Of a stretch of 64,000 bases of DNA, positions 8,418-17,341 are shown in pieces. Every line of letters starts with the position of its first letter. Within the stretch, counting starts at the first letter, position 1. A program made the translations under genes and the position numbers. The notes below the pieces were generated by a model. The model searched no databases. It was not told where the DNA came from and saw only the letters and a list, made by a program, of their open reading frames with translations. This DNA is from Myxococcales bacterium (lineage in GTDB: Bacteria; Myxococcota_A; Polyangia; Polyangiales; Houyiibacteriaceae), in the NCBI GenBank assembly GCA_029863605.1, contig JAOTVB010000012.1, forward strand, positions 72,900 to 136,899. Direction: 5' to 3'.

Positions 8418-10077
8418 CGGACTCGTGCTCGAGCGGGAGGGTAACCCTAAAACAAGTACCCGCGCCCGGACGGCTCGCGATCTCGATCCGAGCCTCGTGC
8501 TGGTCCGCGATTTGCTTCACGAGCGCCAATCCGAGCCCGACCCCGTGGCTCCGCCCCGAGTAAAACATGTCGAAGAGTCGCCCCCGCTGCGCGTCGTCGA
8601 TCCCGCGACCCTCGTCGGCCACCTCGAGAAACGCCCGACCCGAATCGTCACGACCGGTGCGCACCTCGACCGTTCCGCGGTGCGGCGATGCCTGAACGGC
8701 GTTCTTCACCAAGTTCCACACCACTTGCCGGAGTCTGTCGGGATCGACCGTAGCAATGATCGGTTCATCCGGGATTCGCTCCTCGATGCACAAGCCATTG
8801 CTCTGAGTGGCTTCGCCGCGAGCGACAACCACGACGTCGCTGACGAGAGCACGCAGGTCTTGAGGCTCCTTGTGAATCTGGCTCGGACGTCCGACCTGCA
8901 GCATCTTCGTAACCAACGCGTCCAGCCGATCGACCTCCGAGATTACGATCCCAAGCAAGCGGCGGTCCTCGGCGCCGAGAGCGTTTCCTTCGCGCACGAT
9001 TTCCACCGATCCCGAAATCGAGCTGAGGGGATTTCTAATTTCGTGCGCAAGCCCGGTTGCGAGCTGCCCCAGGACGGCGAGCCGTTGCGCCTGCTCGGCT
9101 TGGTCTTTGAGGTCTTTGATCTCGGTCAGGTCTTGAAACACGAGCAGAAGCCCCGACGAATTGCCCTCGGCATCGACGAGCGCGCTCATCATGTACCCCA
9201 TCGGAAATTCGGTGCCATCGGCGCGCTTCCCCTGCGCTTCCGCGCGCCTCGGAGGCTCGCTCATGCTCTTCTTTTCATAGCCCGGCAGGACGACCGACAA
9301 CGGCCGACTCACGAGTGAGCCGGTACGGTCACGAAGAATGTCGCGAGCTGCGCGGTTGATGCCGATGATACGCCCTTCCTCGTCGGCGGTGATGAGCCCC
9401 GACGCGATCGACCGGACGATGTCGTCGTTGAGCCTCGCGAGACGTGCGGCGCTCTGCTCCGCTTCAATCAACCGGGCGCTGACTATTTGAGCGCGCCGCG
9501 CGAGGTTGCTCGCGAGAAGCGCGACTGCGGCGATGCCCACCATGTTCCACAGCAGCGCGAAGACGAAGTCTTTAGAGTCCAGGATGTACTGGCTCAGAGG
9601 CTGGTCAGGCGGCGGTGGCAACCAGCCGATGTTGAGCGCCAGCCCCTGAACGAGGTAACACGTGAGACAGGTCGCCGCCGTGATGTAAGCCGCGTTTGCA
9701 CCGAGGGTGAGCGCCGCCGTCAGGATCTCGGCGCCGTACAGAAATGAGAAAATGCTCCCGGCTCCTCCGGTGAGGTAAACCAGCCCGGTTATTAGAAGCA
9801 CGTCGAGGCCGGTGACGACCATGGCGACGGCATCTTCCTGCCGTCCGCGCAGCAACCACACACCGAAGAGAATCGACGACCCGTAGATGATCGAGATCAG
9901 GATCAGCAGGAAAGTCGGCGTGAACTGGCCGTACCGTATGGCATCGAGCGCCAGATACATGGTGGTGCCGAGAAGCACCGTGGCGATAAAGAGGCGCCCC
10001 CCGAGGACCCACTGAACCCGTCTGTTCGGGTGGGGTTCCTCGCGCGCACTGGTCGACCTCTGCGGCGGCTGAATCAC
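8362..10077 (-). CDS. pilS: PilS-type sensor histidine kinase
   Basis: The 571-residue protein has six hydrophobic spans (about residues 28-190), a short coiled linker, a PAS domain (about 215-320), a HisKA dimerisation helix with phospho-acceptor H345 in 'GLAHEIRNP' and a HATPase domain with the N-box near N455/N459, 'DEGRGID' and 'GVGLGLALV'. Six spans plus PAS plus HisKA is the architecture of PilS/FrgB kinases that, with the NtrC-type regulator PilR, control pilin expression. It starts with GTG, overlapping the pilC stop (GTGA, 10074-10077). The usual downstream pilR is missing: the gene runs into trpC on the other strand. Its C-terminal 20 residues past the ATPase domain lie in the overlap. 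The PilS name is inferred from architecture and context. Confidence 0.82.
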   Translation of the reverse strand: MIQPPQRSTSAREEPHPNRRVQWVLGGRLFIATVLLGTTMYLALDAIRYGQFTPTFLLILISIIYGSSILFGVWLLRGRQEDAVAMVVTGLDVLLITGLVYLTGGAGSIFSFLYGAEILTAALTLGANAAYITAATCLTCYLVQGLALNIGWLPPPPDQPLSQYILDSKDFVFALLWNMVGIAAVALLASNLARRAQIVSARLIEAEQSAARLARLNDDIVRSIASGLITADEEGRIIGINRAARDILRDRTGSLVSRPLSVVLPGYEKKSMSEPPRRAEAQGKRADGTEFPMGYMMSALVDAEGNSSGLLLVFQDLTEIKDLKDQAEQAQRLAVLGQLATGLAHEIRNPLSSISGSVEIVREGNALGAEDRRLLGIVISEVDRLDALVTKMLQVGRPSQIHKEPQDLRALVSDVVVVARGEATQSNGLCIEERIPDEPIIATVDPDRLRQVVWNLVKNAVQASPHRGTVEVRTGRDDSGRAFLEVADEGRGIDDAQRGRLFDMFYSGRSHGVGLGLALVKQIADQHEARIEIASRPGAGTCFRVTLPLEHESVRLSARAQTDGHRDPRPA

Positions 10078-11285
10078 TCAGCGTTTACTTTACCCGCGAT
10101 CGAGAAGATCGGCAGGTACATCGCGATCAGGATGGTGCCTACGATTCCGCCGATGAAAACCATCATCAGGGGCTCCAAGAGCGAGGTGAGGGCCGCGACG
10201 GCAACGTCGACCTCGTCCTCGTAGAAATCCGCAATCTTGTTGAGCATCGTATCTAGCGCGCCGGTTTGTTCACCCACGCCGATCATCTGCACGACCATCG
10301 GCGGAAACACGTTGGTCTCCATGAGCGGCTCAGCCATGGTCCGGCCCTCGCGGATCTTGTTCGACGTCTCTTGGATTGCGTTTTCGACGACGACATTGCC
10401 CGCCGACTTTTTCACGACGTCGAGCGAATCGAGGATGGGGACGCCTGCTGAGAGCAAGGTTCCGAGGGTTCGCGTGAACCGGGCGACCGAAATCTTCCGC
10501 ACCACCGGGCCCATGATGGGCATGATCAGCAGGGTCCTGTGGAAGAAATGTTTGCCTGCCGGTTGCCGATAGACCCACGTAAACCCGAACACGATTGCTG
10601 CAACGGCGAGGATGATCCAAACGATGTTGCTCAGGAAGCCTTCGGAGGCTGTAATCACCAACTGCGTCAATGCAGGAAGCGAGTCTTCACCCCCGAACTC
10701 CGCGAACATACCCTTGAAGCTTGGAATGACCCACGCCAACATCACGATGACGACGATGACCGCGACGAGGAAAATCGCGATCGGATAGACCATCGCGCCA
10801 CGAACCTGCCGGGCGAGCTTGACCCGCTTCTCGATATAGAGCGCGAGGCGGTTGAGAATCGTATCGAGAATACCACCCATCTCACCGGCGCGTACGAGGT
10901 TGACGAACAGCTCATCGAAGAGTTTTGGATGGCGGCCCAAACCCTCGGAGAACGTTCCGCCTTGCTCGACGTATTCTTTGACGTCCTTGAGGATGGTATT
11001 GAGATTCTTGTTCTCGCCTCGGCTCGACAAGATGTCCAAGCACTGGACCAACGGAAGGCCGGCGTCGATCATCGTCGCGAACTGGCGCGTGAAAATGACG
11101 AGCTCTTTCGGGGTCACACCGGTGCCGAGGGCGAGCTTGAGCGCTCGGCCCTTCTTTTTGATCTTCACCGGGTTCAACTGACGCGCGCGCAGCCGTGTCT
11201 GAACGGCTTCCTTACTATCCGCCTCGATGATCCCGGTCTGAACCTCACCCGCGCGAGTGCGCGCTTCGTATACCCACTCGGCCAT
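10074..11285 (-). CDS. pilC: Type IV pilus inner membrane platform protein PilC
   Basis: The 403-residue product has two GspF/T2SSF domains, each followed by hydrophobic spans, and three membrane-spanning regions overall, the last near the C-terminus. Typical motifs are 'FTRQFATMIDAGLPLVQCL' in the first repeat and 'TLGTLLSAGVPILDSL' in the second. PilC forms the rotor-like platform on which the assembly (PilB) and retraction (PilT) ATPases act. The length is exactly that of the family. It is translationally coupled to pilS. The upstream gap to the kinase gene is about 106 nt, so it may have its own promoter. Confidence 0.93.
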   Translation of the reverse strand: MAEWVYEARTRAGEVQTGIIEADSKEAVQTRLRARQLNPVKIKKKGRALKLALGTGVTPKELVIFTRQFATMIDAGLPLVQCLDILSSRGENKNLNTILKDVKEYVEQGGTFSEGLGRHPKLFDELFVNLVRAGEMGGILDTILNRLALYIEKRVKLARQVRGAMVYPIAIFLVAVIVVIVMLAWVIPSFKGMFAEFGGEDSLPALTQLVITASEGFLSNIVWIILAVAAIVFGFTWVYRQPAGKHFFHRTLLIMPIMGPVVRKISVARFTRTLGTLLSAGVPILDSLDVVKKSAGNVVVENAIQETSNKIREGRTMAEPLMETNVFPPMVVQMIGVGEQTGALDTMLNKIADFYEDEVDVAVAALTSLLEPLMMVFIGGIVGTILIAMYLPIFSIAGKVNAE

Positions 11286-11391
11286 GTAATCTCCGCCCGA
11301 TCCCCTGCGGGCCTCTCAAAATCCTAGCCGATCAGTGATCATGGGGTCAAAAGCCGAGCCCAATTCCGCTCTGACTGCCATCTCTTCAGGC

Positions 11392-12987
11392 CTAGTTGCG
11401 GTAAGGATTCTGGATGTCGATGTCGACCGGCTCAGGCTTGGGTTTTTGGGGCGGCGTGGGTGTTCTTGCCGCTGCCTGCCCGACTGAAGTCGGCTCTGAG
11501 GCCCTCGCCTTGGTCTCTTGCTGAGGCCTTGGGCGCGCGCGTCTACGCCATGGCCGCCGACCGGTTTTGGCTCCCGAATCGGTTGATGGGTTGACCTCCG
11601 CTGGGGACCCCTGGAGGACGTTTGACGGCCGTTCGGCCGGCTTCCTTGCTTCTCCGGTAGGCGGCTCGGCCTCGGGCGTTACGGGCTGGACGGCCTGCGC
11701 GGGAGGCTCGGTGGCGTTGTGTGCAGACGATGCACCGAGCAGCTGCCAGATCAAGAAGGCCGCATACATGAACACGAGTGCAGCCAGCAGCATGACGGAC
11801 CACTTCAGCAGGCTCGAGTCGGCCGCGGCACGCACGATGACGGGCGTACCGTCGGTCAACATGCCCGACACGCTTCCGTCCGGTGTTAGTGTTTCCGCGC
11901 GACTGTAGGTCTGACTTGCGTGCGCAATCCCTTCACGTGGCATTGGGACCTGGGACTCGGCGAACTCGGTGCGCCCGAGCATCTCGATGGCGTCTCGCAC
12001 ACGCTGTCGCTCTCGTTGGAGCTTCTCTGCGTCGAGCGCCCGGACGACCTCGGCAACGTCGCGCGTCTTTGCGATACCAGTTCTACCGGCGCCTGCGTCG
12101 AGCGCCTCCGCGAACTCGTCCGCGGTCTGGAACCGCTCCGCGGGATCGCGGCTCAAAGCCTTCATCACGATCTCGTCGTAGCATTCCAAGTCGGCCCACA
12201 GCTTCGAAGGTGGGATAATCTCGTCGTTCAGAAGCCTGTTCAGCGTTGCGGCGTTGGTGTCGCCCTTGAACAAACGTCGCCCAGTGAGCGACTCCCACAG
12301 GATGATCCCAAGGCTGAACAGGTCCGAACGTTGGTCGGTCTCATTCGATGAGGCCTGCTCCGGCGCCATGTACGAGAGCTTCCCTTTGAACTGGCCAGCG
12401 CGGGTGGATGCCATCCGAACGTCCGCCTTGGCGACACCGAAGTCAGTCAGCCGTGCAATGCCATCGGTTCCGATGAGTATGTTGTGCGGCGAGACGTCCC
12501 GGTGGACAAGCTTGAGGTGATTCCCGTTCTCGTCGGTGAGCCGGTGCGCGGCGGCGAGCCCCTGAAGAGTGTCGACCAGCACTCTGCATACGAACGGCTG
12601 GGGAAGCCGTTCTCCCTTTTTGGCGGCGCGTCCTAGGAGCGCGCCCAAATGGTTGCCCTCGATGTATTCCATGACCAGGAAATAGCCATCGCCGGGGCTG
12701 TCACTGATATCGAGCGTAGGGACTACGTTCATGTGACGAATCCTCGCGGCGAGTCGCGCTTCATCGAGGAACATCGAGATGAACTCCTGTTCGTACGCGA
12801 GGTGCGGGTGCAGCACCTTGATCGCGACGAGTCGTTCGAACCCGGCCACGCCCTGTGCTCGCGCGACGTAAACGGACGCCATCCCGCCCGACGCAAGCTG
12901 CGTCAGGATTTCGTATCGGCCGAGCTGCCTACCAGCCATCGGTCGCGAGATGCGATCGCCTTCCGGTATGCCGGCGGGTGCGTTCAT
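11392..12987 (-). CDS. Membrane-anchored Ser/Thr protein kinase (Hanks type)
   Basis: The 531-residue protein carries a complete kinase domain at residues about 24-295: glycine loop 'LASGGMASVY', ATP-binding Lys57 in 'VAIKVL', catalytic loop H162-R163-D164 and the metal-binding D182-F-G, then 'MAPEQ'. A juxtamembrane region of about 95 residues, one span (about 393-417) and a 110-residue Pro/Ala/Lys-rich tail follow, so the kinase faces the cytoplasm and the tail should be outside. The catalytic segment reads HRDVSPHN, a variant common in myxobacterial kinases. It sits between pilT and pilC and overlaps the stop of the TPR-like gene by 1 nt (TGATG), so it is probably cotranscribed with pilus genes. 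Confidence 0.92.
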   Translation of the reverse strand: MNAPAGIPEGDRISRPMAGRQLGRYEILTQLASGGMASVYVARAQGVAGFERLVAIKVLHPHLAYEQEFISMFLDEARLAARIRHMNVVPTLDISDSPGDGYFLVMEYIEGNHLGALLGRAAKKGERLPQPFVCRVLVDTLQGLAAAHRLTDENGNHLKLVHRDVSPHNILIGTDGIARLTDFGVAKADVRMASTRAGQFKGKLSYMAPEQASSNETDQRSDLFSLGIILWESLTGRRLFKGDTNAATLNRLLNDEIIPPSKLWADLECYDEIVMKALSRDPAERFQTADEFAEALDAGAGRTGIAKTRDVAEVVRALDAEKLQRERQRVRDAIEMLGRTEFAESQVPMPREGIAHASQTYSRAETLTPDGSVSGMLTDGTPVIVRAAADSSLLKWSVMLLAALVFMYAAFLIWQLLGASSAHNATEPPAQAVQPVTPEAEPPTGEARKPAERPSNVLQGSPAEVNPSTDSGAKTGRRPWRRRARPRPQQETKARASEPTSVGQAAARTPTPPQKPKPEPVDIDIQNPYRN

Positions 12988-13967
12988 CAGAAACGACCCT
13001 TGAGCGTGAAAGCTCCGCCTCTGTTACTGACTCCGACCGCGGGCTCGACGCGCCTGCTCGCACCTTCCCGCGACTCATTCTTCCAGTTGGTAAAGACCCC
13101 CAAGACAGCCGTCGTCGCTGCCATTCCAGCAGTAACGCCGATCAGGATGTTCGTTCGTCGTTCCTTGCTCCGACCGTCTTCGAGAAGCGCCTGCGCCTCC
13201 TCAGCAGGGGTGGGCGAGCCGCTCGCATTGATCCCGGGGGAATTCGCGGTACGGGCCGCAGTCTCGTAGGCGGTGACGCCGTTGTTCGCGTCGAGGCCAG
13301 ACCAGACGGTGACTGCCCCAAGTACCACGGTCGCGCCGAGCGAGCTGAAGAAGCCCCAGCGTGGAATTGGTGGAGGAGGCGGGGGAAGCGGCGCAGCGAA
13401 CTTTACGGTCTTCGTCGAACCCGGTTTCCCACGCACCATCGTCGACGTCTCGCCCGCCTCGAACGCGGCTTTGAGAGAGTGCTCTACTTCGGCCGAAACG
13501 AAAAACGTATCGTGCTGGATCAGCGCGCCATCGAGCTCGAGGGTGCATTCCGCTCCGCACTGAGCTTTGACGAGGACCGCAGTCGGCTTGACCGCTTCGA
13601 TGATCGAGCTGGCAGGCCTCTTGGAATGCTCATCCGTGGGGTAACGGTCGCGAAGTAGGAGTGCGAGGTTTGCCGCGCGGATGGTGTTGCCCGCTCGGTC
13701 GTGCGCACGTACAGCTTGAAGCAGCGCGGTCGAGGTCGGCACCAATCGGTACGCACGCTCGAACCAGTGAGCTGCGAGCTCGTATCTTTCCGCGAGGTAT
13801 GCGGACGTGCCCTGGTCGTAGGCGTCAGCCGCTTCGGCGCGATCGTCGACCGACACGTCTTGCGCATCGGCCCGCGCCGACTGCGCTTCGGCCACAACGG
13901 AAAACAACAAAAAGAGTGTCATAGCGATGGAGGTCGCCCATCGCTGCCCATAAGCCATGCTGGTCAT
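12987..13967 (-). CDS. Secreted or membrane TPR-like protein with C-terminal spans
   Basis: The 326-residue product begins with a signal sequence ('SIAMTLFLLFSVVAEAQSA'), then one or two TPR-like helical repeats (about residues 45-110; 'AYDQGTSAYLAERYELAAHWFERA'-type pattern), a small beta-rich region with two Cys ('AQCGAECTLELDG', about 130-190) that may be PEGA-like, a Pro-rich linker and two spans near residues 207-227 and 277-297. This order is often seen in Myxococcota next to Ser/Thr kinases. It overlaps the kinase start by 1 nt, so the two should be made together. ATG 13967 is used; a second ATG three codons later is equally possible. Confidence 0.8.
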   Translation of the reverse strand: MTSMAYGQRWATSIAMTLFLLFSVVAEAQSARADAQDVSVDDRAEAADAYDQGTSAYLAERYELAAHWFERAYRLVPTSTALLQAVRAHDRAGNTIRAANLALLLRDRYPTDEHSKRPASSIIEAVKPTAVLVKAQCGAECTLELDGALIQHDTFFVSAEVEHSLKAAFEAGETSTMVRGKPGSTKTVKFAAPLPPPPPPIPRWGFFSSLGATVVLGAVTVWSGLDANNGVTAYETAARTANSPGINASGSPTPAEEAQALLEDGRSKERRTNILIGVTAGMAATTAVLGVFTNWKNESREGASRRVEPAVGVSNRGGAFTLKGRF

Positions 13968-13968
13968 T

Positions 13969-13988
13969 CGTTAAATCCCGCCTTAACG
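13969..13988. promoter_or_regulatory. Small inverted repeat just upstream of a start codon
   Basis: CGTTAA and TTAACG form a perfect 6-bp inverted repeat with an 8-nt spacer, ending 1 nt before the start codon of the minus-strand TPR-like gene. The surrounding 50 nt are clearly AT-richer than the window. It could be an operator, or part of a promoter for the TPR-kinase pair between pilT and pilC. The short arm length means chance is a real alternative. Confidence 0.3.
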
Positions 13989-14022
13989 ATAATAAAAATC
14001 TGACGGGAAGCCGAATCCGCCG

Positions 14023-15141
14023 TCAACGATGGCCCTGCTTGTAACCCTTATGGTCTAGATTGGTAAGCATTTGCCGGAATTCGTCTTGCTCGGGCGAGCG
14101 AATCTCCGCGAGCTCCCGGTCGAGAATCCCGTGCGCAACTAGGTGCAACAGCGACTGGTTCATCGTCTGCATACCGGAGCTCTCCTGACCGGTCTGCATG
14201 ATGCCATACATCTGGTGGATCTTGTCCTCACGGATGAGATTTCGAATCGCCGCGTTCGGGATCAACGCCTCGCAAGCCATGGCTCGGCCGGGCCCGTCGC
14301 ATCGCGGAAGGAGCATTTGACTGAGCACGCCTTGAAGCACGAACGAGAGCTGTGCGCGAATCTGGCTCTGCTGGCCCGAAGGGAACACGTCGATGATACG
14401 GTTGATCGACTGGGCGGCGGTGTTGGTGTGCAACGTGGCGAACACCAAGTGGCCGGTTTCAGAAATGGTGAGCGCGGCCTCGATCGTTTCTAGATCTCGC
14501 ATTTCGCCGATGAGAACGACGTCGGGGTCCTGTCGGAGGACGTATTTGAGAGCATCCTTGAAGCCCGTCGTATCGGAACCCACCTCTCGCTGGTTCACGA
14601 TGCAGAGCTTGTTAGAGTGCAAAAACTCGATGGGATCCTCGACTGTGACGATGTGATGGCGGTGCTCGCTATTGATCTTGTCTATCATCGAGGCGAGCGT
14701 GGTCGATTTGCCCGAACCGGTGGGACCGGTCACCAGCACTAGGCCGCGGGGTCGGGTGCAAAGCTCTTCGACGATGGGAGGCACCCCCAGTTTGGACAGC
14801 GGCCGTATTTGAAACGGAATGGCACGAAACGCTCCCGTCACCGAACCGCGCTGCAAGAAAACGTTTGCACGAAAACGCGACAAGGACTTCACACCGAACG
14901 AAAAGTCGATTTCGTGCCCCTTTTCGAAGCGTAGGCGTTGATCTTCCGTCATCACTTCGTAGCAGAGCGCCTTGCTCTCGCGTGGTTTGAGTGGAGGCGT
15001 TCTCAAAGGCACCAGCTGTCCGTCGATGCGTAACTGGGGCGGAGAGCCGGTCGTTATGTGCAGATCGGAAGCGCCGCGCTCGACCATGAGCCTGAGCAAT
15101 TGACGCAAGGTAAGAGAAGGAGCCGGTTGTGGTGCAGCCAT
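14023..15141 (-). CDS. pilT: Type IV pilus retraction ATPase PilT
   Basis: The 372-residue secretion ATPase has an N-terminal PAS-like domain ('ASDLHITTGSPP'), Walker A 'GPTGSGKST', Asp box 'IVTVEDPIEFLH', Walker B 'DVVLIGEMRD' and His box 'HLVFATLHTNTA'. The segment 'AIRNLIRE' near the C-terminus is the AIRNLIRE signature that distinguishes PilT from PilB and is needed for retraction. It powers pilus disassembly for twitching motility. Downstream on the same strand are the TPR-like protein, the kinase, pilC and pilS. pilB is not in the window. Confidence 0.95.
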   Translation of the reverse strand: MAAPQPAPSLTLRQLLRLMVERGASDLHITTGSPPQLRIDGQLVPLRTPPLKPRESKALCYEVMTEDQRLRFEKGHEIDFSFGVKSLSRFRANVFLQRGSVTGAFRAIPFQIRPLSKLGVPPIVEELCTRPRGLVLVTGPTGSGKSTTLASMIDKINSEHRHHIVTVEDPIEFLHSNKLCIVNQREVGSDTTGFKDALKYVLRQDPDVVLIGEMRDLETIEAALTISETGHLVFATLHTNTAAQSINRIIDVFPSGQQSQIRAQLSFVLQGVLSQMLLPRCDGPGRAMACEALIPNAAIRNLIREDKIHQMYGIMQTGQESSGMQTMNQSLLHLVAHGILDRELAEIRSPEQDEFRQMLTNLDHKGYKQGHR

Positions 15142-15173
15142 GCGCTCAGCATATCAGAGCATCAGGCCATCGC

Positions 15174-16691
15174 CTAAACGGTACGCCGAGCCCACGGGCC
15201 ACGTCGGAGCCACTCCTGGCGTCGATACGGTGACCCGACGATCCGCGCGGCGGAGGCCGCGGCCACCAGTGGGCCTTCGAAGCCCAAACCGGGCGCTACT
15301 TGATCATTGCAAAGGAAGATCCCGCGCAACGGCGTCCGTGTGGTCAGCGCGCACACGCCGAGGGCCCGCCGCGTCGGGTACTCGTACACGGCTGGCATCG
15401 TGTGCGGACCACGAGCCCACCGATCACTGCACGGAAGTTCGGTGTCACCCTGCCATACGCTTGGGGGCAACCCGTCGTGAGGGCTGTCGATCCAAACCAA
15501 GTGATCTTCGAGAAAAGGCACGACCGAACGAAGGGCGTCGAGGGCTTCCTCGCGCACGAAACTCAGGGGCGCCGAGCCAGCGTCGACGAGGTGCTCTTCG
15601 ACGAGTCCACTCAGCGTGAACAAGATCTTGTCTTCGTCGACCTCGCGGGACCGAAGCAGGAAGGATTTCTTGCTCGCGTTCGGTGCGCAGATCAGGCCAA
15701 GGGGCTCGAGCGCGTCTGGAACTCCCCGACGCGCCACGAGAAAATGTACCAAAGACCGATAGGCGCGCGCGCGAGGCTCCCCCACACGGTCGAATAGCGA
15801 GGCCAACGACGCGCGCTCGGAGACCAGCTGCAGAAGCTCACCGATGGGCGTTCCATGAACGATTTGGGTGCAGCCAATTTCTTCGTCGGAGCGCGCCAAA
15901 CGAATGATGTGGCCTCGCCGGCGTTCACGGCGGATGCCTTGGGCGCGATCGCGAGATCGCACGTCGCTGCCCCAGGACCGAATGCGCGAGAAGAGAGCTT
16001 GCTGAAGCCAAGAGCTTCCTCCCGAAAGCTGCGTGACGTCTCCGAGGAGATGACCGTGCAGCCGTGCTCGGCTCGCATCCGAGTGCTGCCGCACCAATAG
16101 CCCCGACAGGTGCGGAAGGATTTCTTCGAACGCGGTTCGGAGCGGGTGCCGCGCAGGAAGTTGGCTCCAAGACGCCCAGCCCTGTCCCTCACGGTCGAAG
16201 CGCTGCCCGGTCGTCGCCAGAGAGAACTGCTGCCGTTCAAGGAAGGTCTCGGGCGGCCACGTCAAGTTGCGCCGCACGAGGACGTCGAGCTCCTCACGAA
16301 CCTCGCCGAGCGTTCGAGTGATGTCCATAGCTTGACGCTGCACTTCGGGGGCCTCCCGAGCGAGCTCACCGATCCACCGGTCGTCGTCGTAGAGATCGAT
16401 GCGCCGATCCGGTAGGAGAAGCTGGAAGGGTCGTGTTCTGTCGGGCATGCGTTGGCGAATGTCTTGCTTGATCGCGAGCTCGTCGAACAAGCTTTGGACG
16501 GCAGGGCTCCGCGTACCCGTGATGATCAGCCCGCGGCGTTCGACCTCGACCTCGCCTAGCGTGTACGAGGGCGAAAGCACACCTTGCCCCAGAACCAAGA
16601 CGCGAAGACCTCGGCGTGCAAGCAGCGCGGCGCAAACGAGCGGCCCGACATGCGTGCCAAGAATGACGACGTCGTAGAAGCTAGTCGGCAC
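15174..16691 (-). CDS. Phytoene-desaturase-like NAD(P)/FAD oxidoreductase
   Basis: The 505-residue product starts with a Rossmann-type beta-alpha-beta unit and ends with a region ('GIFLCNDQVAPGLGFEGPLVAAASAARIV') that resembles the C-terminal FAD contact of the CrtI/amine-oxidase group, where G-x-G-F/L-x-G precedes the last helix. The N-terminal dinucleotide motif is unusual: 'ILGTHVGPLVCAALLA' has His and Pro where GxGxxG is normal. This may be a divergent or non-catalytic member. No signal peptide is visible. It follows purN by 3 nt on the same strand (purM-purN-oxidoreductase), so it probably belongs to that transcript; a functional link to purine synthesis is not evident. Confidence 0.7.
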   Translation of the reverse strand: MPTSFYDVVILGTHVGPLVCAALLARRGLRVLVLGQGVLSPSYTLGEVEVERRGLIITGTRSPAVQSLFDELAIKQDIRQRMPDRTRPFQLLLPDRRIDLYDDDRWIGELAREAPEVQRQAMDITRTLGEVREELDVLVRRNLTWPPETFLERQQFSLATTGQRFDREGQGWASWSQLPARHPLRTAFEEILPHLSGLLVRQHSDASRARLHGHLLGDVTQLSGGSSWLQQALFSRIRSWGSDVRSRDRAQGIRRERRRGHIIRLARSDEEIGCTQIVHGTPIGELLQLVSERASLASLFDRVGEPRARAYRSLVHFLVARRGVPDALEPLGLICAPNASKKSFLLRSREVDEDKILFTLSGLVEEHLVDAGSAPLSFVREEALDALRSVVPFLEDHLVWIDSPHDGLPPSVWQGDTELPCSDRWARGPHTMPAVYEYPTRRALGVCALTTRTPLRGIFLCNDQVAPGLGFEGPLVAAASAARIVGSPYRRQEWLRRGPWARRTV

Positions 16692-16694
16692 GTT

Positions 16695-17333
16695 TCAGAC
16701 TTCCGGAACAGAGAGAACCTTCGATGGGTCCGTGTGCGTAGCTTTCATCTTCAAGGGGTTGAGCTCGATTTCGCCGATGGCGATCCGATTGATGACCCCG
16801 GGCAGCAGCCGGTGTTCTTGGGCCTGGATTCGCGCGTGTAGCGTTTCCGGGGTGTCGTCGGGGAGAACTGGCACCGCCGCCTGGGCGATGATGGGCCCCG
16901 TGTCTACACCGTCGTCGACGATGTGCACCGTGCATCCGCTTATCCGCACGCCCGCTTCGAGGGCGTCTTTGGGCCCGTCATGCCCCGGAAACGACGGCAG
17001 CAGCGCCGGGTGCACGTTGATGATTCGTCCCGGGAATCGTTCGAGGAAAGGAGAGCCGAGGATCTTCATGAAGCCGGCGAGCACGACGAGCTCGGGACTC
17101 AGCGACGCGACCTGCTTGGCGAGCTCGACATTCCAGTGGTCTCGGTCGCCGCCCTTCTTCAAGGAGACGACCCGCGTCGGGATCCCACGTGTTTCCGCGA
17201 ACTCAAGCGCCGCGGCACTTCGTTTGTCCGACACCACGCCTACGATGCGAGCCTTGCAACTGCCTTCGTCGATCGCTCGACAGATCGCCCTGAGATTCGA
17301 ACCGCGACCAGAAGCGAGAACCACCGTGTTCAT
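16695..17333 (-). CDS. purN: Phosphoribosylglycinamide formyltransferase
   Basis: The 212-residue enzyme transfers formyl from 10-formyl-THF to GAR, step three of purine synthesis. Canonical features are 'VLASGRGSNLRAI' at the N-terminus, the catalytic Asn-His region 'INVHPALLPSFPG' and 'VHIVDDGVDTGPII' with the catalytic Asp. The length is that of the E. coli enzyme. It lies 8 nt after purM, forming the common purM-purN pair. Annotation is secure. Confidence 0.96.
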   Translation of the reverse strand: MNTVVLASGRGSNLRAICRAIDEGSCKARIVGVVSDKRSAAALEFAETRGIPTRVVSLKKGGDRDHWNVELAKQVASLSPELVVLAGFMKILGSPFLERFPGRIINVHPALLPSFPGHDGPKDALEAGVRISGCTVHIVDDGVDTGPIIAQAAVPVLPDDTPETLHARIQAQEHRLLPGVINRIAIGEIELNPLKMKATHTDPSKVLSVPEV

Positions 17334-17341
17334 GGGTGCTC

